DNA of 15,976 bases from an uncultured Rhodospirillales bacterium (GTDB taxonomy: Bacteria > Pseudomonadota > Alphaproteobacteria > Rhodospirillales > Defluviicoccaceae): assembly GCA_937127205.1 (NCBI GenBank), contig CAKZLS010000204.1, positions 1 through 15,976 on the forward strand. The letters run 5' to 3'. Under the pieces are notes generated by a model, which saw only the letters and a list, made by a program, of their open reading frames with translations, was not told where the DNA came from and did no database searches. The position numbers were made by a program, and so were the translations under genes. Positions 1-6,461 of the stretch are shown one piece after another (within the stretch, counting starts at the first letter, position 1; each line of letters starts with the position of its first letter).

Positions 1-354
1 CTCGAGCCCGGCGCCATCCTGTTTCATCGGGGCGACCCCGCCGACTCACTTTATATCGTGTGCTCTGGACGCGTCAGCGTCATGCTTGATCGCCAAAATA
101 CCGATGCCGTTCGCCTGCGTAGCACCACCGCCTTTACGGTGGTTGGCGAGATGGGCCTCTACCGTGATCAGACACGCACCGCCAATGTGGTCGCCGACGA
201 GCCGTCCCGCGTCTATCGGCTTTCAAAAACCGCGCTCATGGAGATGGAACGCAACGAGCCAGACCTCTGCGCGGCATTCCATGCGGTTATCGTTCGCATT
301 CTCGCCGATCGGCTTGGCCTCGCCACCACCGAAACCGGTTCTCTTCGGCGCTGA
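1..354 (+). CDS. Cyclic-nucleotide-binding domain protein, C-terminal part (5' end outside window)
   Basis: The frame is open from the first base and ends in TGA at 352-354, so about 117 C-terminal residues are present and the true start is upstream of the window. The residues fit the cNMP-binding (CAP_ED) beta-roll: a start like LEPGAILFHRGDPADSLYIV, then SGRVSV, then the GEMGLY turn followed by RTANVVADEP. The last part is helical (ALMEMERNEP, then IVRILADRL). There is no helix-turn-helix after the roll, so this is not a Crp/Fnr regulator. From memory, the late segment resembles the cNMP domain appended to SulP-type anion transporters (SulP-STAS-cNMP fusions) of alphaproteobacteria. That assignment is an inference because no membrane part is visible. 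An internal ATG at 82 is unlikely to be a start because the domain begins before it. The gene converges on the phosphatase gene 40 bases downstream. Confidence 0.8.
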   Translation, partial: LEPGAILFHRGDPADSLYIVCSGRVSVMLDRQNTDAVRLRSTTAFTVVGEMGLYRDQTRTANVVADEPSRVYRLSKTALMEMERNEPDLCAAFHAVIVRILADRLGLATTETGSLRR

Positions 355-394
355 GACTGCCGCGTCGCCGACTTCCGTGGCTGTCTGCGGTGGA

Positions 395-1219
395 TCAGGG
401 CATAAGCGCCGACAGGAGATCGGTCCAGCACGCTTTATCACGGGCAACGAGGACGGTGTTGCGCTGCACGCGGGGCTCCGGACGGTAGGGGAGACCCGTA
501 TCGGTCATCCGGCTGTAACCGCCGGCCTCCGCATGAATGAGGATTCCCGCAGCATGATCCCAGGGCTTCAGCCGGGTGTATTGGGCAAAATCGAGAAGGC
601 CGCGCGCAAGATCCATATATTCGCGTCCCGTACAACCGTAGCGGATGATGTTTCCCGGCACGGGCTCGAGACCGGTTTGCCGTTTTTTGCGAATCTGCGA
701 GGCAAGCCGGTAGCCCAGAGAGCCGGTCATGTGAAAAACGTCCTGAGGGGGCGCGACCTCCAGCCTTCTTGTGCCCTTGGGTCCGCTGAGCCACGCGCCC
801 TGCCCGGCAACCGCCCAAGCCATACAATCTGTTATCGGATCGAAAATCCAGCCCGCCAAGGTCTTGCCACCCCGGCAGTAGCCGACGATGACCGCGAAAC
901 ACGCTTTCCCCTTTGCGAAGTTGGCGGTTCCGTCAACAGGGTCCACAACCCACGCTGGGCGATCGCCGTTCAGGGCCAAGAGCAGTGACGGATCGGCGTC
1001 GGTGCCCTCCTCTCCCACGACGACCGTATCGGGAGCCAGCCGCGTGAGCCGTTCGCTCAAACGCCGTTCCGACTCGATATCGGCTATGGTGACGAGATCG
1101 CCCGGGTTTTGTTTGTGAGAGACTTCGTGATCGGCCAGTTTACGGAAACGCGGCATGATCTCCTCTGCCGCCACCTCACGGATGATCTGGGCAACCTGCT
1201 CTGTGTCCGGGATAATCAT
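395..1219 (-). CDS. Inositol monophosphatase family protein
   Basis: This 274-residue protein has the usual length for the Mg2+-dependent, lithium-sensitive phosphatase family (IMPase/SuhB/HisN/CysQ group). Metal and catalytic motifs are intact: VVGEEG near residues 67-72 (metal-binding Glu70), DPVDGTANF at 93-101 (Asp93, Asp96, Thr98), and KPWDHAAG at 218-225 (Asp221) followed by HAEAGG. The family hydrolyses small phosphomonoesters such as inositol-1-phosphate, histidinol phosphate or PAP. The sequence does not tell me which substrate applies, so no symbol is given. The ATG at 1217-1219 has no clear Shine-Dalgarno. A TATACC element (1231-1236, minus strand) lies close upstream with a poor -35, so a short-leader promoter is possible but unproven. 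The gene is 87 bases downstream of the small gene after hflX, on the same strand, and may be read from its own promoter. Confidence 0.9.
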   Translation of the reverse strand: MIIPDTEQVAQIIREVAAEEIMPRFRKLADHEVSHKQNPGDLVTIADIESERRLSERLTRLAPDTVVVGEEGTDADPSLLLALNGDRPAWVVDPVDGTANFAKGKACFAVIVGYCRGGKTLAGWIFDPITDCMAWAVAGQGAWLSGPKGTRRLEVAPPQDVFHMTGSLGYRLASQIRKKRQTGLEPVPGNIIRYGCTGREYMDLARGLLDFAQYTRLKPWDHAAGILIHAEAGGYSRMTDTGLPYRPEPRVQRNTVLVARDKACWTDLLSALMP

Positions 1220-1306
1220 AACATCGTTTTGGTATAAGAACGGGATGAGGCGCGAGACTGATCGTCGCGTTCCGCCCTAGAGGGGTAAGATTATTTTCCC
1301 CCGGGG

Positions 1307-1639
1307 TCAAGTGGAGTGAATGTCACGATTGTCGTGATAACCGACGGCGAGATCCTCAAGCAGCCGTGCCGCCTCGGCGCTGTACTCCGCCCTTTGGATC
1401 AGCGCCCGGACAACGAAGCACGCGAACGCTACTGCTTCGCCTTTTCCTCGAAGACCATAGGCTGTCGCCACGGATTCGAGCGCTTCATGCGTGTGCTGAC
1501 GCGCCATGACGTTGAGTTGGCGCTTCACCAACCGATTCTTTTTCCGCCATTTCTGTTGAAGGTGTGCCCGCGCCATGGCCGCAAGTTTACGGGCAGAAGC
1601 AGCCGCCGCAAACTGAAAAGGAGTGATTCCAGGGTTCAA
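1307..1639 (-). CDS. Small uncharacterised protein after hflX, ribbon-helix-helix-like pattern
   Basis: I do not recognise this 110-residue protein from any named family. It starts at a TTG (1637-1639) that overlaps the hflX TGA (1636-1638), as in translationally coupled genes. No Shine-Dalgarno is visible, and an in-frame ATG at codon 22 (1574-1576) is an alternative start. Codon choice is like that of the neighbours, and the frame is uninterrupted down to the TGA at 1307-1309. The N-terminal 40 residues are basic (RKLAAMARAH, then KWRKKNRLVKRQ). Residues 39-46 (KRQLNVMA) could be a beta strand, 50-61 a first helix, LRGKG a turn, and 66-82 a second helix. This is the order seen in ribbon-helix-helix DNA-binding proteins. 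A further amphipathic helix (SAEAARLLEDLA, 87-98) follows. In many relatives mazG follows hflX; it is not present here. Function unknown; the RHH reading is inference only. Confidence 0.6.
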   Translation of the reverse strand: MNPGITPFQFAAAASARKLAAMARAHLQQKWRKKNRLVKRQLNVMARQHTHEALESVATAYGLRGKGEAVAFACFVVRALIQRAEYSAEAARLLEDLAVGYHDNRDIHST

Positions 1640-3024
1640 TCATCGAGAGAAGGCCTCAACCGCCGGCCATGCGTGGAAGGCGAAGGTCCCGGCAAGAAGT
1701 CAGGGCTTGTGAAACGGGCGGCGTCGGCGGGCTCCAACCGAACTCTCAGCCGGACATCACTCTCTGTATCCTCGCGTTCCAGCACCTCACCGTGGTCGTA
1801 GAGCCATGACAGCGCCGCGCCGTCGGCGGGTTTGAGGGACACGGTGTGCGTCTGCCTACTCGCACCGAGCCGCTCGTCGAATAGCTTGAGAAGGGTGTCG
1901 CACCCTGCTCCCGTTTTCGCCGAAATCAGCACCGCCGCCTTATTCTTTCGGACAACTTGGTTGGCTAAGGGAGCCAAATCATCCGGGGAAGCCAGATCTA
2001 TCTTGTTGAGGACTTCGATCAGGTTGTCCGCCACGGCTTCATCCAGGTCCATGTCGCGGAGCACCGCTCCCACATCCTGCTTTTGCTGCTCCGTTTCCGG
2101 GTGTGATATGTCCCGAACGTGGGCCACGATGTCGGCCTCTATGACCTCTTCCAAGGTTGCATGGAACGCCTCCACTAATTCATGCGGTAGGTCTGAAATG
2201 AACCCGACCGTGTCGGACAAGATCACTTTGCGGCCAGACGGCAGGTCCAGCGCGCGCATGGTAGGGTCAAGGGTTGCGAACAACTGGTCACGAGCCGCCA
2301 CGGTGGCGCTGGTCAGGTGGTTGAACAGGGTCGATTTGCCGGCATTGGTATACCCCACCAAGGCAATGATCGGATAAGGCACCCGGCGCCGTGCGCGCCT
2401 GTGTAGGTCGCGGGTGCGCCGGACATCTTTCAGCCGGCGCCGCAGACGGGTAATCCGATCATTGATCAACCGCCGGTCAGTTTCGATTTGCGCCTCGCCC
2501 GGTCCGCCCATGAACCCGGCGCCGCCACGCTGACGCTCCAGGTGGGTCCAGCTCCTCACCAGCCGGCTCCGCTGATAAATTAGGGCCGCCAACTCTACTT
2601 GGAGGCGCCCTTCGGAAGTGCGAGCCCGTTCCCCGAAAATCTCGAGAATCAGTCCGGTGCGATCAATGACTTTACAGTTCCAGGCCTTTTCGAGGTTGCG
2701 CTGCTGAACCGGCGAGAGCGCAGCATTGACGACCACGATGACCGGGTGCTCGCCACTATTCTCGGCGCCGCCATGCCAGACGTCTTCGATCACCGCCAGC
2801 AGACGCTCAACGACGCCCTCGCCGAAGAAGGTTCCGCGTTTGACCGTCGGGACCGGTATCACTTCGGCATGGGCAATCGTCAGATCGATGGCGCGCACCA
2901 GACCGACAGCTTCGTCAAGCTGGGCCTCGCCGCTCCGTGCCGCCTCAGCGGTATCTCGCCGCAACCGAGGATGAACAACGACACAGCGATCATCGTTCTG
3001 CCGATCAGAATAGAACTCAGCCAC
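1636..3024 (-). CDS. hflX: GTPase HflX
   Basis: This is a 462-residue GTPase of the OBG-HflX superfamily that binds the 50S ribosomal subunit and helps recycle or split stalled ribosomes. The N-terminal HflX domain spans about residues 35-205 and contains VKRGTFFGEG, the Ser/Gln-rich ribosome-facing part and the signature GGPGE at 173-177, followed by a basic helical linker (RLRRRLKDVRRTRD). The G domain shows G1 GYTNAGKST (224-232), G2 TLDPT (251-255), G3 DTVGF (271-275), G4 NKID (340-343) and G5 SAK (368-370). The start is GTG at 3022-3024 with only a weak AGG-type ribosome site. The gene follows hfq by 23 bases on the same strand, the classic hfq-hflX arrangement, so the two are probably cotranscribed. 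Its TGA overlaps the TTG start of the small gene downstream. Confidence 0.97.
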   Translation of the reverse strand: MAEFYSDRQNDDRCVVVHPRLRRDTAEAARSGEAQLDEAVGLVRAIDLTIAHAEVIPVPTVKRGTFFGEGVVERLLAVIEDVWHGGAENSGEHPVIVVVNAALSPVQQRNLEKAWNCKVIDRTGLILEIFGERARTSEGRLQVELAALIYQRSRLVRSWTHLERQRGGAGFMGGPGEAQIETDRRLINDRITRLRRRLKDVRRTRDLHRRARRRVPYPIIALVGYTNAGKSTLFNHLTSATVAARDQLFATLDPTMRALDLPSGRKVILSDTVGFISDLPHELVEAFHATLEEVIEADIVAHVRDISHPETEQQKQDVGAVLRDMDLDEAVADNLIEVLNKIDLASPDDLAPLANQVVRKNKAAVLISAKTGAGCDTLLKLFDERLGASRQTHTVSLKPADGAALSWLYDHGEVLEREDTESDVRLRVRLEPADAARFTSPDFLPGPSPSTHGRRLRPSLDD

Positions 3025-3047
3025 GGAAAACCTGTCTCGGCGCCGAA

Positions 3048-3305
3048 CTACGCCGACGGAGCACCACTTTCTTTCTCGGGCTCGAACAACTGAACCGGAA
3101 GCGATGGCATAACCGTCGAAATGGCATGTTTATAAACAAGTTGGGTGTGGCCATCGCGTCGCAGCAAGACCGAAAACTGGTCAAACCACGTTACGATACC
3201 CTGCAACTTGACCCCGTTAACGAGAAAAATCGTCACAGGCGTCTTGTTCTTACGTATATTATTGAGAAAGACGTCCTGCACATTTTGTGATTTTTCAGAG
3301 GACAT
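3048..3305 (-). CDS. hfq: RNA chaperone Hfq
   Basis: This 85-residue Sm-like protein forms a hexameric ring that pairs small RNAs with mRNAs and influences translation and decay; in diazotrophic alphaproteobacteria Hfq is also known to affect nitrogen-fixation regulation. The N-terminal QNVQDVFLNN matches the proximal-face segment (Gln10, Asp11). Lys33 lies in the VNGVKLQG segment of the Sm1 motif, Phe44 in FDQF, and the Sm2 motif YKHAIST at 58-64 is intact. The rim patch reads RKNK (18-21) in place of the E. coli RRER, so it is basic but has fewer arginines. The acidic C-terminal tail is short, as in other alphaproteobacteria. The ATG at 3303-3305 is preceded by a strong GAGAGG (3314-3319, minus strand) at 8-base spacing. 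A 160-base leader separates it from the HAD gene, suggesting its own promoter. Confidence 0.98.
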   Translation of the reverse strand: MSSEKSQNVQDVFLNNIRKNKTPVTIFLVNGVKLQGIVTWFDQFSVLLRRDGHTQLVYKHAISTVMPSLPVQLFEPEKESGAPSA

Positions 3306-3313
3306 TGGAATAA

Positions 3314-3319
3314 CCTCTC
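3314..3319 (-). promoter_or_regulatory. Ribosome-binding site of hfq
   Basis: On the minus strand GAGAGG lies 8 bases before the hfq ATG, the best Shine-Dalgarno in the window. It is preceded by a run of seven A residues, leaving an unstructured A-rich stretch just upstream of the ribosome site. Such A-rich stretches are potential Hfq distal-face binding sites, so autoregulation is conceivable but not shown. Confidence 0.7.
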
Positions 3320-3340
3320 TTTTTTTATTCCCTCACGGCC

Positions 3341-3362
3341 CTTGTCTTCGGGGCGAGACAAG
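3341..3362 (-). other. Stem-loop in the hfq leader
   Basis: The arms CTTGTC (3341-3346) and GACAAG (3357-3362) are exact inverted repeats. Inside them TCG/CGA can extend the stem by three pairs past one bulged base, leaving a GGG or CCC loop. The hairpin lies 36 bases before the hfq ATG. In the minus direction it is followed, after about 15 bases, by an A-rich run rather than a T run, so it does not look like an intrinsic terminator for the HAD gene. It could be an mRNA leader structure or part of a control element for hfq. No clear -35/-10 pair was found in the 160-base leader. Confidence 0.4.
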
Positions 3363-3465
3363 ATTCCCGTTTAGTCGCCAGACATGCTGTTATTGCCTCA
3401 CTCCCCCCCCGTGTAGCGTTACCCTCTGGTAAGCGAGACGATTTATTCCTGAGAGTGTAATGAGG

Positions 3466-4155
3466 TTACAGGCTCATCACCACCTTTAAAAGCGTCTTGC
3501 AGCTATTGACGTGTAAGACCGGCGGATGAACAACGAATTCATGCGGCCCCGGGCCCGTCTCCCGCAACAGTATTGGTACGCAATTCGCATTTATCGCGCA
3601 ATGGAGGTCAATGTCGGCATCACCCGCAAACCAAACGGTGTTTCCTGCCTCGATACCGCTACCTGTCAGCGCCATGTCAACTGGCTCCTTAGCCGGTTTG
3701 TCCCTCGAAGCATCGAATGCACCAATAATGCGTCCAAAAAAAGAACTCCACCCGAGGTGTTCTGCTTCCTTTCTGACATAGTCACCCTTTTTGTTGCTAA
3801 CCACCCCCATGTAAATTTCCATGGCTGCCAATCGCTCCAAGAGTTCAAACGCACCGGGCAATGGTGTCAGGGTGTCGAGGTGCCTCTCGGAGAAACGGGC
3901 GTAAAATACCTCGCCCGCCTCCTGCCATCGCTCGCCGAACATTTCGGGGTACGAATCACGCATGGAGCCGCGGACGCGCTCGCGTGTTTGCTCGAGGGTC
4001 CAAGCTTCCAGGCCAAATGCCTGCATTGTGTGGTTTTGCGCATCATGGATCGTATGCCAACTGTCGATCAGCGTGTTGTCCCAATCGAACAGGATCGCCT
4101 TCGGACGTTCCAGCCTTCGCAATCCTGCCGCATAAGACCCTTTGGGCACGGTCAT
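3466..4155 (-). CDS. HAD-superfamily hydrolase, phosphoglycolate-phosphatase-like
   Basis: This 229-residue cytosolic phosphatase-like protein has the complete HAD catalytic set. Motif I is FDWDNT at 23-28 (nucleophile Asp24, acid/base Asp26), motif II is VVSN at 118-121 (Ser120), a motif III lysine lies in DKPAKEP (Lys153 or Lys156), and motif IV is GDADID at 178-183 (Asp179, Asp183). A helical cap of about residues 32-100 sits between motifs I and II, as in subfamily I enzymes such as Gph. The substrate cannot be read from the sequence; phosphoglycolate or another small phosphate ester is typical of the family. The ATG at 4153-4155 overlaps the stop of the preceding transaminase gene (ATGA), so the two are probably translationally coupled. 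The stop is TAA at 3466-3468, 160 bases before hfq. Confidence 0.9.
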   Translation of the reverse strand: MTVPKGSYAAGLRRLERPKAILFDWDNTLIDSWHTIHDAQNHTMQAFGLEAWTLEQTRERVRGSMRDSYPEMFGERWQEAGEVFYARFSERHLDTLTPLPGAFELLERLAAMEIYMGVVSNKKGDYVRKEAEHLGWSSFFGRIIGAFDASRDKPAKEPVDMALTGSGIEAGNTVWFAGDADIDLHCAINANCVPILLRETGPGPHEFVVHPPVLHVNSCKTLLKVVMSL

Positions 4156-5021
4156 AGATATTGGTCTTGCGGCTTCAGCATGTGATCAAGGTAAAATGCC
4201 AATAGCCGTTCCGTTATGGGGCCGATCTCGCCACCTCCGATACTGTCGCCATCAATATGCACAACGGGAGTGACCAGCGCGGTGGTGCTGGTGAGAAAGG
4301 CCTCTCGAGCGCTTTTCGCCTGATCGACGGTGAAACCTTTCTCCGCAAAGGTGACGCCGTGCTCGGCACAGATCGCCATTATCATACGCCGGGTAACGCC
4401 GCTCAAAATAGCGGTGTCGGCACGGCGGGTGACCAGCTCACCCTCCGCCGTGACAATCCATGCGTTCGACGACGTTCCTTCGGTAATCACGCCGTCATCA
4501 TCCACCTGCCACGCTTCGAATGCTTTGTGATCAACGGCCTGCTGCTTAGCTAGAACATTCGGCAGCAGGGAGACCGATTTTATGTCCCTCCGTGGCCATC
4601 GGCGGTCGGGGACGATGATGACGCTTACACCCTCGCGCATGGCGGCGGGGTCCAGCGGCGGTAGCGTTCGCGCCGTCATTACCAGGGAACTCTCGACGGA
4701 CGCGGGAAATGCGAAGTTACGAGGCGCGGCGCCGCGGGTCACCTGAATATAAATGATGCCGCGGCGGAAAATTCGATTTCGGCGGATGACCTCGCGCATC
4801 ACCAACCGCATGGATCGCCGGCTCATCGGCCACGCCATCCGAATCTCGGTTAGCGACCGGTCCAATCGGTTCAGGTGATGGCCTTCGTCCACGAAGCGCC
4901 CGCCTTGCACGGCGATCACTTCATAAACGCCGTCGGCGAACTGGAATCCACGATCCTCCACGTGAACGCCAGCCAAAGCATGTGGCAGGTAGCGGCCGTT
5001 GACGTAAGCGATGCGGCTCAA
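4152..5021 (-). CDS. dat: D-amino-acid transaminase-like PLP enzyme (fold type IV)
   Basis: This is a class IV aminotransferase (D-alanine/BCAT/ADC-lyase fold). In long-frame numbering from 5027, the motifs are EDRGFQFADGVYEV (24-37), the PLP lysine Lys150 in RDIKSVSLLPNVLAKQ, ITEGTSSN with Glu183, and SGVTRR at 209-214 for phosphate binding. The family moves an amino group between D-amino acids and 2-oxo acids, supplying D-Glu or D-Ala for peptidoglycan. The carboxylate-trap pair Arg-x-His of the Bacillus enzyme reads Arg-Asn-Phe here (103-105), so the substrate range may differ. I place the start at TTG 5019-5021: AAGGAG sits 6 bases upstream, and the product begins like known relatives with SRIAYVNGRY after the start. 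The upstream TTG at 5027 abuts the ribosome site directly. The stop overlaps the HAD gene start. Confidence 0.88.
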   Translation of the reverse strand: MSRIAYVNGRYLPHALAGVHVEDRGFQFADGVYEVIAVQGGRFVDEGHHLNRLDRSLTEIRMAWPMSRRSMRLVMREVIRRNRIFRRGIIYIQVTRGAAPRNFAFPASVESSLVMTARTLPPLDPAAMREGVSVIIVPDRRWPRRDIKSVSLLPNVLAKQQAVDHKAFEAWQVDDDGVITEGTSSNAWIVTAEGELVTRRADTAILSGVTRRMIMAICAEHGVTFAEKGFTVDQAKSAREAFLTSTTALVTPVVHIDGDSIGGGEIGPITERLLAFYLDHMLKPQDQYL

Positions 5022-5027
5022 TTCCAA

Positions 5028-5033
5028 CTCCTT
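5028..5033 (-). promoter_or_regulatory. Ribosome-binding site deciding the dat start
   Basis: On the minus strand AAGGAG directly touches the first TTG (5025-5027) but lies 6 bases from a second in-frame TTG (5019-5021). Six bases is a workable spacing and zero is not, so the second TTG is preferred, giving a 289-residue protein. Confidence 0.65.
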
Positions 5034-5036
5034 ACG

Positions 5037-6413
5037 TCAGAAATACTCCAAACGAACAGAGAAAAGCTTCTCGACCTTTCGCACAGACTCCGCGGCGGCG
5101 AACAAGACGACCCGATCCTTGTCGTGAATAACCGTGTTGCCGCGAGGGGTCACAACTTCGCCACCCCGGACCAACGCTCCGATCATCACCCGGTTCGGCA
5201 GCTTGACCTCCTTGAGAGGCTTGCCGACGAGGCTCGAGGTATCGAGCGCCTCCGCTTCGATAAGCTCGCCGAAACCCTCTCTCAAGGTATGAACCGCGTG
5301 AATGTTGCCGCGCCGTACGTGCTGAAGAATGGTCGAAGCCGTAATATTACGGGGGCTCACGATGACATCGATGCCAAGGGTTGTGATGAGAGGTTCGTAT
5401 GTTCCCTTGTTCAGCAGCGTAATGGCCCGTCGCGCCCCATGGCGTTTTGCAAGCAGCGACGCCAAGATATTGGTTTCGTCGTCGTCGGTGACCGCGACCA
5501 CCGTATCTGTCATCGATACATTGGCTTCATCGAGGATTTCAGGGTCGAGAACATCCCCATGCAGGACGACAGTGCCACTGAGAATGCTGGCCACAACGGC
5601 CGCGCGGTCGGCACTGGCCTCAACCACCTTTGCACTGATCCACGGGTACTCCCGCTCGATTTCCTGCGCCAGCAACAGGGCGATATTGCCACCGCCGCAG
5701 ATCAGCAACCGCTTGGCTTCGGGCTCCTCGTGCCCGAATGCCGCCATCGCGCGCGGCAGCTGACTTGTTTCCACAACAAAGTAGACATCATCACCAACGA
5801 GCATGTGATCGTTCCCGGACAACTTGAGCGGATGATTGTCGCGCAGCAGCCCGACAACCACCAAGTTCAAGTCGGGGAACAATTGAGCCAACTGCTTGAG
5901 CGGCGTGTCCACCAACGGGCAATTGGCGTCGCACCGTACCCCCAGCAGCCGTACCTTGTCGTCCACCAAGGGGATCATTTCAAACGCCCCAGGGACCTTG
6001 AGGCGGCGGGAAACCGCCCTCGAAACCTCGATTTCAGGCGAGATGATCACGTCGATGGGCATGTGGTCGCGCGAGAACAGGTTGGCCCACGCCGGATCGA
6101 GGTAACTCTGGTGACGGACCCGAGCGATCTTAATCGGCACCTCAAACAGGGAATGAGCGACCTGGCAAGCCACCATATTGGTTTCGTCGCCTTGGGTAAC
6201 CGCGATAATCATGTCAGAGTCCTCGGCGCCAGCCCGCTCCAGAACATCGGGCCGCGAGGCATGACCAACAATGCCCTGCGCGTCGAGGCTGTCGTTGACC
6301 CTCCTGATCAATTCCGGCGACTGATCAATGACGGTGACGTCGTTGTTTTCCATGGCAAGGTGGCGGGCGATATTGAAGCCAACCTGACCGGCGCCACAAA
6401 TGATAATTTTCAT
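5037..6413 (-). CDS. trkA: Trk potassium uptake protein TrkA
   Basis: This 458-residue peripheral membrane protein is the NAD(H)-binding regulatory subunit that gates the TrkH/TrkG K+ channel at the inner membrane. It is a tandem of two RCK units: Rossmann domain 1 (MKIIICGAGQVG at 1-12, acidic Asp30 ending the second strand), a TrkA_C domain at about 135-215, Rossmann domain 2 starting at RLLICGGGNIA (235-245) with Glu265, and a second TrkA_C domain at about 370-450. The second dinucleotide loop ends in Ala245 where the first has Gly, which may weaken nucleotide binding there. The ATG at 6411-6413 is 48 bases after the ntrX stop, with no strong Shine-Dalgarno. No trkH/trkG gene is in the window, so the membrane subunit is encoded elsewhere. 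Linkage of trkA to ntrYX is common in alphaproteobacteria. Confidence 0.97.
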   Translation of the reverse strand: MKIIICGAGQVGFNIARHLAMENNDVTVIDQSPELIRRVNDSLDAQGIVGHASRPDVLERAGAEDSDMIIAVTQGDETNMVACQVAHSLFEVPIKIARVRHQSYLDPAWANLFSRDHMPIDVIISPEIEVSRAVSRRLKVPGAFEMIPLVDDKVRLLGVRCDANCPLVDTPLKQLAQLFPDLNLVVVGLLRDNHPLKLSGNDHMLVGDDVYFVVETSQLPRAMAAFGHEEPEAKRLLICGGGNIALLLAQEIEREYPWISAKVVEASADRAAVVASILSGTVVLHGDVLDPEILDEANVSMTDTVVAVTDDDETNILASLLAKRHGARRAITLLNKGTYEPLITTLGIDVIVSPRNITASTILQHVRRGNIHAVHTLREGFGELIEAEALDTSSLVGKPLKEVKLPNRVMIGALVRGGEVVTPRGNTVIHDKDRVVLFAAAESVRKVEKLFSVRLEYF

Positions 6414-6461
6414 TGTCGGATGGGCTCTTTTGCCTTTGTGTCACGAATGAAGGGCTGAACA

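Noticed and set aside
355..394. Bidirectional terminator between the convergent cNMP-domain and phosphatase genes
   Set aside because: Only scattered CCGC/GCGG matches occur in the 40 bases, with no stable stem and no T run on either strand.
86..988. Open frame of 300 codons on the plus strand crossing the cNMP gene end and the phosphatase gene
   Set aside because: It overlaps two genes with intact family motifs, in the wrong frame or strand, and its translation is low-complexity and matches nothing known.
1316..1801. Plus-strand frame of 161 codons opposite the small gene after hflX
   Set aside because: It runs antisense into the hflX C-terminus, and its product is a Ser/Arg-rich sequence typical of an antisense shadow; the minus-strand frame has better codon use and is coupled to hflX.
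3341..3362. Intrinsic terminator between the HAD gene and hfq
   Set aside because: The stem is followed on the transcribed strand by an A-rich run, not a T run, so a leader structure is more likely than a terminator.
4875..6458. Open frame of 527 codons on the plus strand, antisense to trkA and the start of dat
   Set aside because: It lies wholly opposite two clearly recognisable genes, its translation shows no recognisable domain and is rich in His, Gln and Arg as expected for an antisense frame of GC-rich coding DNA, and there is no matching promoter or ribosome site.
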